Shown: one piece after another, positions 33,307 to 44,565 of the stretch
How positions within the stretch are numbered: position 1 is the first letter of the stretch
Layout: every line of letters begins with the position of its first letter
Assembly: GCA_009691145.1 (NCBI GenBank)
Contig: SHVG01000003.1
Location: forward strand, 1-54,908
DNA: 54,908 nucleotides
Origin: Candidatus Planktophila sp.
Lineage (GTDB): Bacteria; Actinomycetota; Actinomycetes; Nanopelagicales; Nanopelagicaceae
Direction of reading: 5' to 3'
Position numbers and translations under genes: made by a program
Notes under the pieces: generated by a model
Database searches by the model: none
What the model saw: only the letters and a program-made list of their open reading frames with translations
What the model was told of the DNA's origin: nothing

Positions 33307-33867
33307 GTGGCAACAACAGCAGATATGAAAAATGGAATCACCCTAGATATCGAAGGCCAACTCTGGAACGTAGTTGAGTTCCAACACGTTAAGCCAGGTA
33401 AGGGTCCAGCATTCGTGCGTACAAAGTTGAAGTCGGTTCTGACTGGCAAGGTCATTGATCGTACATTTAACTCTGGTGTCAAAATTGATATTGAGATTCT
33501 AGAAAAGCGAGATATGCAGTTTCTATACAAAGAGGGTAAAGACTTTGTATTTATGGATGCAAAGACCTTTGATCAGATGACTATATCTATGGCAACTGTT
33601 GGCGAGATGGCTAACTACATGCTCGAAAACACAGATGCAGTTGTAGCTGTTCATGATGGTAATCCTCTCTACATCGAACTTGCAGCCGCTGTGCCTTTGA
33701 AGATTACCTATACCGAGCCTGGTATTCAGGGCGATCGCTCATCGGGTGGAACAAAGCCTGCGACCGTTGAAACAGGTATTGAGATTCAAGTGCCACTATT
33801 TATTAAGCAAGATGAGGTCGTCATGGTTGATACTCGCGATGGGTCATACCAAGGCCGCGCTAACTAG
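33307..33867 (+). CDS. efp: Elongation factor P
   Basis: [45 protein letters not shown] start at 33307 gives canonical length. Confidence 0.96.
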   Translation: MATTADMKNGITLDIEGQLWNVVEFQHVKPGKGPAFVRTKLKSVLTGKVIDRTFNSGVKIDIEILEKRDMQFLYKEGKDFVFMDAKTFDQMTISMATVGEMANYMLENTDAVVAVHDGNPLYIELAAAVPLKITYTEPGIQGDRSSGGTKPATVETGIEIQVPLFIKQDEVVMVDTRDGSYQGRAN

Positions 33868-34289
33868 TGTCTGCCCGCGGTAAGGCCCGAAAGGCGGCTT
33901 TAGATTTACTCTATGAGGCAGATATCCGTGGCACGAACGCGGTAGAGACGTTGAACCTGCGAGATACTGTTGAAGAGGGCCCAGATGCCAGACCTATCCG
34001 CGAGTACACCCGTGAACTTGTTAATGGAGTCGGTGCTAACTATCGAAAAATCGATGAGTTAATAACAACATATGCCCAGGGCTGGGATATGGATCGCTTG
34101 CCTGCAGTCGATAGAAATATTCTGCGTCTTGGTATCTATGAGATCTTATGGTCGCCATCTACTCCAGATGGCGTAGTAATAGATGAGGCGCTCACACTTG
34201 CTAAAGAGCTCTCAACCGATGACTCCGCTGGATTTATTCACGGAGTCTTGGGTCGTATCTCATCGATAAAGGAGAGCCTGGCTCTTTAA
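33867..34289 (+). CDS. nusB: Transcription antitermination factor NusB
   Basis: ARKAALDLLYEADIRG; VDRNILRLGIYEILW; IDEALTLAKELSTDDSAGFIHGVLGRI. Confidence 0.95.
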   Translation: MSARGKARKAALDLLYEADIRGTNAVETLNLRDTVEEGPDARPIREYTRELVNGVGANYRKIDELITTYAQGWDMDRLPAVDRNILRLGIYEILWSPSTPDGVVIDEALTLAKELSTDDSAGFIHGVLGRISSIKESLAL

Positions 34290-34771
34290 CGAATAAGTAG
34301 GATTCGATTTACTTCTAACATCGCTGTAATCTCATCGGAGTTTTTTCCAATCGCCATCGCCAAGGCTGTTAGATCATCGGCACGCATAGAGAGCACTTCA
34401 CCGTTCCAATCATTTCGTCGTGCAACGATGCAAGCGATAAATGTCAAAATTGTGCGAAGCCCCGCGCTGCTGTGCGAGATCTGCTGCCGATCGGCCATCA
34501 TGATTCGGATGCGGCGTAGGTCGATTACCGGTCTTTGAGCCCGCTCCACTGTTGGGGTCGGTGGCTCTAAAAGATAGGAGAGTGGCACACCATAGAAATC
34601 GGCGATAGCCAGCGCCTTCTTTACAGATAGGGCGCGATCGCCTCGCTCGTATGAGCCCAGTACTACGGCGCGGATAGTGCGATGGCTTTGTAGTTCGACA
34701 TCGCTAAGAGATAGTCCTTTGGAGATTCGGATTGCACGTATACGTGCGCAGATTGCATCATGTGTTGTCAT
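34286..34771 (-). CDS. bldD: BldD-family transcriptional regulator (XRE HTH plus c-di-GMP-binding C-terminal domain)
   Basis: HTH IRISKGLSLSDVELQSHRTIRAVVLGSYERGDRALSVKKALAIADFYGVPLSYLL; RND-WNGEVLSM-RADD motif; efp-nusB-bldD-pyrR synteny; start trimmed to ATG 34771. Confidence 0.92.
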   Translation of the reverse strand: MTTHDAICARIRAIRISKGLSLSDVELQSHRTIRAVVLGSYERGDRALSVKKALAIADFYGVPLSYLLEPPTPTVERAQRPVIDLRRIRIMMADRQQISHSSAGLRTILTFIACIVARRNDWNGEVLSMRADDLTALAMAIGKNSDEITAMLEVNRILLIR

Positions 34772-34835
34772 AGGCGCTAGGTTAAATCGCACCACCAACG
34801 CCCGCGCCTGCTTGTCCACAGCCCTGACACTTTCG

Positions 34836-34845
34836 GTGCTATAAT
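34836..34845 (+). promoter_or_regulatory. Putative extended -10 promoter of pyr operon (TGcTATAAT)
   Basis: Perfect TATAAT at 34840-34845 preceded by TGn, about 50 bp before pyrR ATG. Confidence 0.6.
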
Positions 34846-34866
34846 CGCCCACGCATCCTTTAACGA

Positions 34867-34891
34867 CCCATCCTGAGAGATGGGGAAGGAG
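34867..34891 (+). promoter_or_regulatory. Probable PyrR-binding leader hairpin adjoining the pyrR Shine-Dalgarno
   Basis: Stem CCCATC/GATGGG (34867-34872/34879-34884), loop CTGAGA, immediately followed by gaaggag SD. Confidence 0.65.
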
Positions 34892-34897
34892 ATTTAG

Positions 34898-35425
34898 ATG
34901 AGCGTTGCCCTGTCCGCACCCGATATCTCACGTGCGTTGATACGTATTTCTCACGAGATTCTCGAAGCCAATCCCGCTACCCAGCAGATTACCCTGCTCG
35001 GTATTCCAACCCGTGGGGCCCATCTAGCTATGCGAATCGCCGCGAGCATGAGTCAGATCGCAGGGCACGAGATTCCAGTGGGGATGCTCGATATCACCAT
35101 GCATCGCGATGATCTGCGAATGCGGCCGCTACGGCCGATAATGCCGACATCGATTCCGAGCAGCGGAATTGACGGACGCGAAGTAGTTTTAATTGACGAT
35201 GTCTTATTCTCAGGGCGCACGATCCGCGCCGCTCTCGATGCCTTAGGCGAAATTGGTCGCCCCCACACTGTCCAGGTAGCTGCTCTGGTTGATAGAGGCC
35301 ACCGTGAACTTCCGATTAGAGCTGATTTCGTTGGAAAAAATCTGCCTACCTCGATAGCGCAGTCGGTTAAGGTGCAGTTAACTGAGATTGATGGCGTCGA
35401 CGAAGTTCTGATTGAGGAGAACTAA
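34898..35425 (+). CDS. pyrR: PyrR bifunctional regulator / uracil phosphoribosyltransferase
   Basis: [36 protein letters not shown]. Confidence 0.96.
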   Translation: MSVALSAPDISRALIRISHEILEANPATQQITLLGIPTRGAHLAMRIAASMSQIAGHEIPVGMLDITMHRDDLRMRPLRPIMPTSIPSSGIDGREVVLIDDVLFSGRTIRAALDALGEIGRPHTVQVAALVDRGHRELPIRADFVGKNLPTSIAQSVKVQLTEIDGVDEVLIEEN

Positions 35426-36372
35426 TGCGCCATTTACTCTCGATATCAGATCTCTCAAAGGCGCAGGCGATTTTGATATTAGATACTGCCGTCGAGCTCG
35501 CACGCGTTAGCGATGGCGCAGTTAAGAAGCTACCTACATTACGTGGCCGCACAATTGTTAATCTCTTTGCCGAAGATTCAACGCGAACGCGCATCTCATT
35601 TGAAGCTGCAGCTAAACGCTTATCGGCCGATGTTATTAACTTTTCAGCTAAGGGCTCGAGTGTGAGTAAGGGCGAATCTCTCAAGGACACTGCGCTCACA
35701 TTGCAGGCGATGGGCGCCGATGCCGTTGTTATTCGACATGGTGCATCGGGTGCACCTCAACGTTTAGCCGACTCTGAATGGATGCTCGGTAGTGTTATAA
35801 ATGCAGGCGATGGCACTCATGAACATCCCAGCCAGGCCTTGCTCGATGCATTCACGATTAGAAAACACCTCGGTAAGGGCGCACCGGATTTAGTGGGAGT
35901 TCGGGTAGCAATCGTTGGCGATGTTTTGCACTCACGTGTTGCCAGATCAAATGTTCTACTTCTAACACTCTTAGGTGCCAGCGTCACATTAGTTGCACCA
36001 CCAACGCTTTTGCCCGTTGGTGTTGAAAGCTGGCCAGTAAAGATTTCCTATGATTTAGACTCAGTCATAGGCACGGTCGATGTAGTGATGATGCTACGGG
36101 TACAGCAAGAGCGAATGAGTGATCTCTTCTTTCCTAACGCGAGAGAGTATTCGCGCTACTTTGGACTTAATGCCGACCGTCTTAAATTGATGTCACCTGA
36201 TTCAATCGTGATGCACCCTGGTCCAATGAATCGCGGGTTGGAGATCGCCGCAGAGGTTGCCGATAGCGCACGCTCTGTAATCGTTGAACAAGTTGCCAAC
36301 GGTGTAAGTGTTCGAATGGCTATCTTGTATGTCTTATTAGCAGGTCAACCCTTGGAAGCAGGTAGCAAATAA
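35425..36372 (+). CDS. pyrB: Aspartate carbamoyltransferase catalytic subunit
   Basis: [54 protein letters not shown]. Confidence 0.97.
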   Translation: MRHLLSISDLSKAQAILILDTAVELARVSDGAVKKLPTLRGRTIVNLFAEDSTRTRISFEAAAKRLSADVINFSAKGSSVSKGESLKDTALTLQAMGADAVVIRHGASGAPQRLADSEWMLGSVINAGDGTHEHPSQALLDAFTIRKHLGKGAPDLVGVRVAIVGDVLHSRVARSNVLLLTLLGASVTLVAPPTLLPVGVESWPVKISYDLDSVIGTVDVVMMLRVQQERMSDLFFPNAREYSRYFGLNADRLKLMSPDSIVMHPGPMNRGLEIAAEVADSARSVIVEQVANGVSVRMAILYVLLAGQPLEAGSK

Positions 36373-37682
36373 TGTCGGGGCACCGTTATCTCCTCAAAAA
36401 GGCATCGCTTCCGAATGGTGCAACAAGTGATCTACTCATAGTCGACGGTCTGATTAAGAATTTGGCAGCCAATATCTCCGATGCCGATGCAACGGTAATC
36501 GATGTTAAGGGCTCAGTCCTTCTTCCAGGATTAGTTGATCTCCATACACATCTGCGCCAGCCCGGTCGCGAAGATGCCGAAACAGTTCTCTCTGGTTCTC
36601 GCTCTGGTGCAAAAGGTGGATTCACCGCACTCTCTGCAATGGCAAATACCTCACCTGTTGCCGACAACGCCGGTGTTGTCGAGCAGGTTTATAGATTAGG
36701 TCAAGAGGCTGGTTTGCTCGATGTTTTTCCAATCGGTGCCGTAACCCAGGGTCTACAAGGTCTAGCTCTCTCTGAAATCGGAGCGATGGCAGACTCTATT
36801 GCACGTGTGCGCGTCTTTAGCGATGATGGAAACTGTGTATTTGATCCGCTAGTAATGCGTCGCGCCCTTGAATACATTAAGAAGTTTGATGGTGTGATAG
36901 CACAACATGCTCAAGAGCCTCGTCTGACAGTTGGCTCGCAGATGAATGAGGGCGAAGTATCTGCAATTCTAGGTTTAAAGGGATGGCCGGCTATTGCAGA
37001 GGAAGCGATTATCGCGCGCGATGTTTTGCTTGTAGATCATGTTAAATCTCGTCTGCATATCTGCCACGTAACAACGGCTGGGGGAGTTGAAATTATTCGC
37101 TGGGCTAAGGCCCGTGGAATCAATGTCACAGCCGAAGTCACTCCCCATCATCTTTTATTAACCGATGAGTTAGCACGTTCCTATGATCCAGTATTTAAGG
37201 TAAATCCACCTCTGCGCAGTGAAAAAGATGTTATGGCGCTGCGCGAAGCCTTAGCCGATGGAACTATCGATATCGTTGCAACAGATCACGCCCCACACAC
37301 GATGGAGTCGAAAGAGTGCGAGTGGGGGGAGGCATCATTTGGAATGCTCGGTCTTGAAACCGCCCTATCTATCGTTCAAAAAACAATGATCGATTCAGGG
37401 CTCATGAACTGGGCACAAGTTGCAGATCGCTTCTCTACTGCACCGGCACGTATCGGGGGCTACATCGATCAAGGCAGAAACCTTGAGCTCGGTACACCCG
37501 CCAATGTCATGATTATTAATCCCTCAGCATCGTGGATAGTCGATAAGGATTTAGTGGCATCCAAGAGCCGCAACACCCCCTTTCATGGCTACGAGCTGCC
37601 GGGTGTAGTCACGCATACGTTCTTTAACGGTGTGCCAACGCTTATGAATTCTGCACTTGTAGGAACCGGTGATACACGGTGA
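36372..37682 (+). CDS. pyrC: Dihydroorotase
   Basis: [63 protein letters not shown]. Confidence 0.97.
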   Translation: MSGHRYLLKKASLPNGATSDLLIVDGLIKNLAANISDADATVIDVKGSVLLPGLVDLHTHLRQPGREDAETVLSGSRSGAKGGFTALSAMANTSPVADNAGVVEQVYRLGQEAGLLDVFPIGAVTQGLQGLALSEIGAMADSIARVRVFSDDGNCVFDPLVMRRALEYIKKFDGVIAQHAQEPRLTVGSQMNEGEVSAILGLKGWPAIAEEAIIARDVLLVDHVKSRLHICHVTTAGGVEIIRWAKARGINVTAEVTPHHLLLTDELARSYDPVFKVNPPLRSEKDVMALREALADGTIDIVATDHAPHTMESKECEWGEASFGMLGLETALSIVQKTMIDSGLMNWAQVADRFSTAPARIGGYIDQGRNLELGTPANVMIINPSASWIVDKDLVASKSRNTPFHGYELPGVVTHTFFNGVPTLMNSALVGTGDTR

Positions 37683-38794
37683 GTAAAGCCTTCTTTGTTT
37701 TAGATGATGGCCGAATCTTTGAGGGCAAATCTTGGGGAGCTAGTGGTAAAACATTTGGCGAGGCCGTTTTCCAAACAGGTATGACGGGCTATCAAGAGAC
37801 GCTCACAGATCCCTCGTATCACAAGCAGGTGGTCGTAATGACTGCGCCACATATCGGCAACACTGGTGTAAACACCGAGGACAATGAGTCTTCAAAGATC
37901 TGGGTCGCTGGTTTCGTTGTGCGTAACCCATCAACACTTACATCAAGCTGGCGCAGTGAAAAGTCGCTAGAGGCCGAGTTAATCGCCCAGAATATTGTTG
38001 GAATCCAGAGCGTAGATACACGTGCAATTACACGTCACCTTCGCGATCGTGGCTCTATGCGTGTGGGTATTTTCTCATGTCTTGATCTCTCCCGTGAAGA
38101 GATGGTCGTAGAAGTTCGCAAGGTCGAAGCAATGATCGGCGCCTTTTTAGTCGCTGATGTTTCTACACCAAATCCATATGTCGTTGCTGCCAATGGAGAA
38201 AAGCGCTATGTCGTAGCCGCACTCGACTTGGGGATAAAAGCTGCAACACCGAGGGCTCTAGCCGACCGTGGTGTCGAGGTGCATGTTCTGCCATTTAACT
38301 CAACTATCGAAGATATTGCAGCGCTTAATCCCGATGGTGTATTCATATCAAATGGTCCTGGCGATCCAGCAACGATGTTAGAGACGATCGATCTAGTTCG
38401 AGAAGTACTGCTGCGCGAGATCCCTATCTTTGGAATATGTTTTGGACATCAGATATTAGGTCGGGCCTTAGGTTTTGAGACCTACAAACTAACTTTTGGA
38501 CATCGTGGAATCAATCAACCAGTCATCGATAAAAACACTGGCAAAGTAGAGATAACATCACATAATCATGGCTTTGCAATTAAAGCCCCTATTGATGCAG
38601 CCTTTTCAACGATTTATGGCAGCGGTGAAGTCACACATGTATCGCTCAATGATGGCGTGGTTGAGGGCTTGCAACTACTTGATAGACCAGCCTTCTCTGT
38701 TCAGTATCACCCCGAAGCTGCCGCTGGCCCGCACGATGCGGCATACCTCTTTGATCGTTTTGTTGAGTTAATGAGTAAAAAAGTGCGTGCCTAA
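37679..38794 (+). CDS. carA: Carbamoyl-phosphate synthase small subunit
   Basis: [33 protein letters not shown]. Confidence 0.97.
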   Translation: MSKAFFVLDDGRIFEGKSWGASGKTFGEAVFQTGMTGYQETLTDPSYHKQVVVMTAPHIGNTGVNTEDNESSKIWVAGFVVRNPSTLTSSWRSEKSLEAELIAQNIVGIQSVDTRAITRHLRDRGSMRVGIFSCLDLSREEMVVEVRKVEAMIGAFLVADVSTPNPYVVAANGEKRYVVAALDLGIKAATPRALADRGVEVHVLPFNSTIEDIAALNPDGVFISNGPGDPATMLETIDLVREVLLREIPIFGICFGHQILGRALGFETYKLTFGHRGINQPVIDKNTGKVEITSHNHGFAIKAPIDAAFSTIYGSGEVTHVSLNDGVVEGLQLLDRPAFSVQYHPEAAAGPHDAAYLFDRFVELMSKKVRA

Positions 38795-41700
38795 TGCCAT
38801 TGGATCCATCGATAAAATCAGTCCTTGTTATCGGTAGTGGACCCATTGTGATCGGCCAGGCATGCGAATTTGATTACTCGGGTACGCAAGCCTGCAGAGT
38901 TTTGCGCGAAGAGGGAATTCGTGTGGTGCTTGTTAACTCCAACCCTGCAACGATTATGACCGATCCAGAGTTTGCCGATGCAACGTATATCGAGCCGATC
39001 ACATCCGATGCTATTGAAAAGATTATTGCTCATGAAAAACCAGATGCGGTCTTAGCAACTCTGGGTGGGCAGACCGCCCTTAACGCCGCTATTGGATTAT
39101 TTCAAAATGGAATCCTCGCAAAATACGGAGTCCGTTTAATCGGTGCCGATGTCGATGCAATCAACCGTGGTGAAAATCGTGAACTCTTCCGCGAGATCGT
39201 TGGAAAGATCGGTGGCGAATCAGCTAGATCGCTTATCTGTCACACAATGGAAGAGATTGTAGAGGGTGTAAAGAGCCTTGGTTTCCCGGTCGTCATACGG
39301 CCATCTTTTACGATGGGTGGCTTAGGTTCTGGTATCGCCTTTGATCTCGAGCAACTTAATCAGATAGCCGGCGCAGGGCTGCGCCATAGCCCAACATCTG
39401 AAGTCCTCCTTGAAGAGTCAATAATTGGTTGGAAAGAGTACGAACTCGAAGTCATGCGCGATCGCAAGGATAATGTCGTGATCGTCTGCAGTATTGAGAA
39501 TATCGATCCTATGGGCGTACACACTGGTGATTCGATCACAGTTGCCCCGGCTATGACTTTGACCGATGTTGAGTATCAAAAGCTACGTAATTTATCTCTA
39601 GATATTATTCGCGAGGTTGGTGTTGACACAGGAGGTTGCAACATCCAGTTCGCCGTTAACCCTGCCAATGGTCGCATCATCGTCATCGAAATGAATCCAC
39701 GCGTTTCTCGCTCTAGCGCCTTAGCATCAAAGGCGACGGGCTTTCCGATTGCAAAGATCGCGACGAAGTTAGCTATTGGCTATACCCTCGATGAGATTCA
39801 AAACGATATTACTAAAGTCACACCGGCATCCTTTGAGCCAACCTTGGATTATGTAGTTGTTAAGGTGCCGCGATTTGCCTTTGAAAAATTTGCCGATGCT
39901 GACCCACGTCTAACAACAACTATGAAAAGCGTTGGCGAGGCGATGGCTATCGGACGCTCCTTCTCGGAGGCGTTAATGAAGGCGTTGCGCTCACTGGAGC
40001 GCAAAGAAGCGATCTTTACATGGCCGCACTCAAATAGCGATGATAAGCAGGAACTCTTATCGGCGCTGGCCGTGCCAACTGAGTATCGCCTGCAGCAAGT
40101 GCAGCGCGCTATGTGGGCTGGGGCAACTATCGATGAGGTCTTTGCAGCGTGCAAGATAGATCCTTGGTATCTGCGACAGATTCAGTCCATTAACGAGCAG
40201 GCCGCTGTCATCGCACAACCCGGTGATTTAAGTGCCGAGATTTTAAGAGATGCTAAATCTGCAGGTTTTTCCGATGCGCAGATTGGTGTGCTTCGAGGGA
40301 TCTCAGAGGTCGAAGTCCGTCGTATGAGGCATCATTTGAATATCCGCCCGGTGTATAAAACAGTGGATACGTGTGCCGCTGAATTTGAAGCCTTCACTCC
40401 GTATCACTACTCAAGTTATGAGAAGGAGAGTGAGGTACGGGCACGGACAACACCGGCTGTAATTATCTTGGGTAGTGGTCCGAATCGCATCGGTCAAGGA
40501 ATTGAGTTTGATTACTCCTGTGTTCATGCATCCTTTGCACTGCGTGATGCAGGTTATGAGACGATAATGATTAACTGCAACCCTGAAACTGTTTCAACTG
40601 ATTATGACACTAGTAACCGCCTCTATTTCGAACCTCTTACGCTCGAGGATGTCCTGGAGGTTATTCACGCTGAAACCCAGGCGGGACCGCTTCTGGGAGT
40701 CATAACACAGCTTGGCGGTCAGACACCGTTAGGACTTGCAGCGGGATTAAAGGCCAATGGTGTAAATATTTTGGGCACGAGTCCTGAGGCGATTAATCTA
40801 GCTGAAGAGCGTGGTGCCTTCGGTCAAATATTGGCCGATCAAAAACTTAACGCACCAGAGTTCGGAATGGCATCGTCACAGTTAGAGGCCATAACGATCG
40901 CCACACTTATCGGATATCCCGTACTTGTACGACCATCCTTTGTTTTGGGTGGACGTGGCATGGAGATCGTTTACGACGATAGCGCCCTTGCTGGTTTTAT
41001 TACACGAGCCACCGATATAACCCCTGATCATCCGGTTTTAGTCGATCGTTTTCTAGATAGCGCAATCGAAATAGATGTCGATGCGCTCTTCGATGGTACC
41101 GAACTCTTCTTAGGGGGAGTCATGGAGCATATTGAAGAGGCTGGTATTCATAGTGGTGATAGCGCTTGCGTGCTGCCATCTATGACTATTTCTGCTGCGC
41201 AGTTGAAAGAGATTAAATTGGCTACGACAAAAATCGCACAAGCCGTCGGTGTTCTCGGTTTAATTAATATTCAATTCGCTATTGCCGGCGATATTCTCTA
41301 TGTATTAGAGGCTAATCCACGTGCATCACGCACCGTGCCATTTGTCAGCAAGGCAACAGGTGTTGCATTAGCTAAGGCCGCTGCACGCATCTCACTTGGC
41401 ACAACAATCGCAGAGCTGCGTAGCGAGGCAATCTTGCCAGCTACCGGCGATGCTGTTGCAAAGGGCGTCTCGGTTAAAGAGGCTGTACTGCCATGGAACC
41501 GATTCCGTCGCACCGATGGTCGTGGAGTCGATGCGATTCTGGGTCCTGAGATGCGATCAACGGGAGAGGTAATGGGGATTTCCCCTGGCTTTGGAGAGAG
41601 TTATGCAAAGTCACAGATACAGGCCTTTGGCCCACTGCCAAAGAGCGGAACGGTATTCATCTCCCTTGCCGACAAGGACAAGGCATCAGGGATAGAGGCG

Positions 41701-42054
41701 GCGGCGGGGTTGGCTGCCTTAGGTTTTACAATCTTGGCAACCGATGGAACTGCGCGATATTTAGCCCAACATGGAGTAGTTTCCATATCTGTTCGCAAGC
41801 ATTCAGATGGTACGGGCCCGATGGGCGAGCCGACGATAGTAGAGATAATTAACTCGGGGGATATTGATTTAGTGATTAACACACCAGTAGGTAGAGGCAC
41901 TCGAGCCGATGGTTGGTTGATTCGTACCGCGGCGGTGCAACGATCGATTCCAATTATTACTACAACGGCCGGCTTTAGTGCAGCCGTTGAAGGAATTCGC
42001 TTTCTACAGTCAAACGAGCTATCGATAAAATCACTGCAAGAGTGGTTGGCATAG
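38794..42054 (+). CDS. carB: Carbamoyl-phosphate synthase large subunit
   Basis: 1086 aa; [28 protein letters not shown]; duplicated ATP-grasp halves. Confidence 0.98.
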   Translation: MPLDPSIKSVLVIGSGPIVIGQACEFDYSGTQACRVLREEGIRVVLVNSNPATIMTDPEFADATYIEPITSDAIEKIIAHEKPDAVLATLGGQTALNAAIGLFQNGILAKYGVRLIGADVDAINRGENRELFREIVGKIGGESARSLICHTMEEIVEGVKSLGFPVVIRPSFTMGGLGSGIAFDLEQLNQIAGAGLRHSPTSEVLLEESIIGWKEYELEVMRDRKDNVVIVCSIENIDPMGVHTGDSITVAPAMTLTDVEYQKLRNLSLDIIREVGVDTGGCNIQFAVNPANGRIIVIEMNPRVSRSSALASKATGFPIAKIATKLAIGYTLDEIQNDITKVTPASFEPTLDYVVVKVPRFAFEKFADADPRLTTTMKSVGEAMAIGRSFSEALMKALRSLERKEAIFTWPHSNSDDKQELLSALAVPTEYRLQQVQRAMWAGATIDEVFAACKIDPWYLRQIQSINEQAAVIAQPGDLSAEILRDAKSAGFSDAQIGVLRGISEVEVRRMRHHLNIRPVYKTVDTCAAEFEAFTPYHYSSYEKESEVRARTTPAVIILGSGPNRIGQGIEFDYSCVHASFALRDAGYETIMINCNPETVSTDYDTSNRLYFEPLTLEDVLEVIHAETQAGPLLGVITQLGGQTPLGLAAGLKANGVNILGTSPEAINLAEERGAFGQILADQKLNAPEFGMASSQLEAITIATLIGYPVLVRPSFVLGGRGMEIVYDDSALAGFITRATDITPDHPVLVDRFLDSAIEIDVDALFDGTELFLGGVMEHIEEAGIHSGDSACVLPSMTISAAQLKEIKLATTKIAQAVGVLGLINIQFAIAGDILYVLEANPRASRTVPFVSKATGVALAKAAARISLGTTIAELRSEAILPATGDAVAKGVSVKEAVLPWNRFRRTDGRGVDAILGPEMRSTGEVMGISPGFGESYAKSQIQAFGPLPKSGTVFISLADKDKASGIEAAAGLAALGFTILATDGTARYLAQHGVVSISVRKHSDGTGPMGEPTIVEIINSGDIDLVINTPVGRGTRADGWLIRTAAVQRSIPIITTTAGFSAAVEGIRFLQSNELSIKSLQEWLA

Positions 42055-42056
42055 TG

Positions 42057-42893
42057 ATGGTGCAGATTAATAAGAATGCGGCTCAGATAAAAGCAACGCT
42101 AGTAAGCAATAAACGCGTTGGCCAGTATTACCAGTTAATAATCAATATCGGAAATATTGCAAACCTTTGCAAGCCAGGTAACTTTGTTGCGATAAGCGTC
42201 GGCGGTGAGGCGTCACCTATGGTTCTAAGACGTGCCTTTGCGATCTCACGTGTATCGGTCAGCACTGCATTTGGTGGAACTATGGAGCTCATCGTTGCAC
42301 CGTACGGTCAGGGCAGTATGTGGTTATGCGCACAGGCCGAGGGCGCGACCTTAGATGTCGTGGTACCGCTAGGTACTGCATTTGGAATTCCGACAGAGCC
42401 CGTACAGGTCTTACTCGTTGGTGGGGGATATGGTTCGGCGCCGTTATTTGGATTAGCAGAGACTCTTAATGCACGTGGCTGCCGTGTCGATATGTTGCTG
42501 GGTGCAAGTACGGCCGGAAAGATTTATGCGCCAATGGAGGGCAAGCGCGCAGTTAATTCACTGCGTATCTATACCGAAGATGGTTCAATGGGCCAGATGG
42601 GTTGGGTGACCGATCCCATTGCATCGCTGATCGCCGATCTAAATATTGCAGTTATTTACTCATGCGGGCCGATGGCGATGCTCTCGGCCATCAATGCGAT
42701 TACATCGGGGAGAGATGTTGTTCACCAGTGCGCTGTCGAAGAGTCAATGGCCTGTGGCATCGGTATCTGCATGACATGCGTGCTTCCCGTGGCCGATGAA
42801 ACTGGCGCGGTATCGATGCTGCGCTCATGTATCGATGGACCTGTGATGGATGGCGCCTTTGTACAGTGGGACAAGGTTGGTCAGGCTTTATGA
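42057..42893 (+). CDS. pyrK: Dihydroorotate dehydrogenase electron transfer subunit
   Basis: FAD/NAD-binding fold; [2Fe-2S] cysteines HQCAVEESMACGIGICMTCVLPV...SCIDGPV. Confidence 0.92.
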   Translation: MVQINKNAAQIKATLVSNKRVGQYYQLIINIGNIANLCKPGNFVAISVGGEASPMVLRRAFAISRVSVSTAFGGTMELIVAPYGQGSMWLCAQAEGATLDVVVPLGTAFGIPTEPVQVLLVGGGYGSAPLFGLAETLNARGCRVDMLLGASTAGKIYAPMEGKRAVNSLRIYTEDGSMGQMGWVTDPIASLIADLNIAVIYSCGPMAMLSAINAITSGRDVVHQCAVEESMACGIGICMTCVLPVADETGAVSMLRSCIDGPVMDGAFVQWDKVGQAL

Positions 42894-43831
42894 CTAGCGT
42901 GGATTTCTCAACGACTATTGGCAACGCTTGGTTTCCAACTCCGATCTTTACGGCAAGTGGATGTGCGAGCTCTGGTCGCGAACTCGCACAGTTTTTCCCG
43001 CTGCATGATGTTGGTGGTGTTGTAACAAAATCAGTAATGAGCAAGGCTCGTGCAGGCCGCCCAACACCGCGCATGGCTGAGACACCCAGCGGAATGCTCA
43101 ACTCAATCGGACTTCAAGGCCCGGGTATCGATGCCTTTATCGCTACAGATATTCCCTATTTAATCAAGCAGAAGGTGCGCATTATCGTCTCAATTGCGGG
43201 GGAGACCGTTGAAGAGTACTCAACACTTGCACGCAAGCTGCGCTCGGTTGCAGGTATCAGCGCGCTCGAAGTAAATATCTCATGTCCAAATGTTGAAAAT
43301 CGTGGACTTGTATTTGCCTGCGATCCCGATGCATCACGACGCGTTATTGATGGTGTGCGCCGAACAATTGGCGGAGAGCTCCCGATTATTGCAAAACTAT
43401 CTCCCGATGTAACAGATCTAGTTTCAATCGCTCGTGGTGTTGTCGATGCCGGCGCCGATGCATTAGCTCTGATAAACACCGTACTTGGAATGGTGATCAA
43501 CCTTGACACGATGCGCCCGCATCTAGGCGGTAAGACTGGTGGCCTATCGGGTCCTGCGATAAAGCCGATAGCTGTACGCGCGGTATATCAGGTCCACGAA
43601 GCCTTGCCCAAGGTGCCGATTCTTGGAATGGGCGGAGTCTCAAATGGTCGCGATGCACTTGAAATGATCGCCGCTGGTGCAAGTGGCGTCTCTATCGGTA
43701 CGGCAAGTTTCGGTAATCCCATGGCCTTGATATCTATTCAAAAAGAGTTGAAAGAGCTTCTCAGCATAAAGGGTTTTGCATCGCTCTCAGATGCGATTGG
43801 CTATGCCCACCGTATTGAGGAGCCACAATAA
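42890..43831 (+). CDS. pyrD: Dihydroorotate dehydrogenase, class 1B
   Basis: NPIFTASGC-like FPTPIFTASGCASSGREL, LEVNISCPNVENRG with active-site Cys, adjacent to pyrK. Confidence 0.95.
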   Translation: MTSVDFSTTIGNAWFPTPIFTASGCASSGRELAQFFPLHDVGGVVTKSVMSKARAGRPTPRMAETPSGMLNSIGLQGPGIDAFIATDIPYLIKQKVRIIVSIAGETVEEYSTLARKLRSVAGISALEVNISCPNVENRGLVFACDPDASRRVIDGVRRTIGGELPIIAKLSPDVTDLVSIARGVVDAGADALALINTVLGMVINLDTMRPHLGGKTGGLSGPAIKPIAVRAVYQVHEALPKVPILGMGGVSNGRDALEMIAAGASGVSIGTASFGNPMALISIQKELKELLSIKGFASLSDAIGYAHRIEEPQ

Positions 43832-43832
43832 G

Positions 43833-44537
43833 ATGAACACGAAGGCGCCTGTTGTTCTAGCTGTAGACACACCTGATTTAGCAACAGCGATTGAATGGGT
43901 GAAGGCAACACAAGGACTGGTCTCTGTTTACAAATTGGGATTGGAGTTTTTTTTAACCTTTGGTCACGATGGTGTACGAGCTATTGCAAACGAGACCGAT
44001 AGCGATATCTTTTTAGATTTAAAGCTCCACGATATTCCACACACTGTCAGTGGTGCGGCCCGTGCAATCTCTGCGCTTCGCCCAAAGTATCTGACCGTGC
44101 ATGCATCTGGTGGTAGCTCGATGGTCGCTGCAGCAGTAGAGGCCGTACCCTCTACATTTGTTACGGGGGTTACGATCTTGACTTCGCTATCTGAATCTGA
44201 TGTAACGGGAATTGGCTTTAAAGATAACGCCCTAGACAGCGCAGTAGGCCTATCCAGAGTTGCAGTTGCGGCAGGGGCGCGTGCAATTGTCTGCTCTCCG
44301 CTTGAAATTCTTGCAATCCGTCAGAGCGTTGGCCCAGAGATCACGATTATCACACCGGGAGTTCGACCGGCAGAGTTTTCATCCAGCGATGATCAGGCAC
44401 GGACTATGACACCACGTGAGGCGATAGATAGAGGCGCAGATCTTGTTGTTATTGGTCGGCCAATTACGTCGGCTTGGAGTGAGGGCGCATCGGCGATGCG
44501 AGAGCGCACGGAGCTAATCTGCGCGCAGATTCTCTAA
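43833..44537 (+). CDS. pyrF: Orotidine 5'-phosphate decarboxylase
   Basis: VLAVDTPDL, DIFLDLKLHDIPHTV, IVCSPLE, ITPGVRP. Confidence 0.95.
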   Translation: MNTKAPVVLAVDTPDLATAIEWVKATQGLVSVYKLGLEFFLTFGHDGVRAIANETDSDIFLDLKLHDIPHTVSGAARAISALRPKYLTVHASGGSSMVAAAVEAVPSTFVTGVTILTSLSESDVTGIGFKDNALDSAVGLSRVAVAAGARAIVCSPLEILAIRQSVGPEITIITPGVRPAEFSSSDDQARTMTPREAIDRGADLVVIGRPITSAWSEGASAMRERTELICAQIL

Positions 44538-44565
44538 TTTCTTGCCATTGCACTAGATTTCCTAC

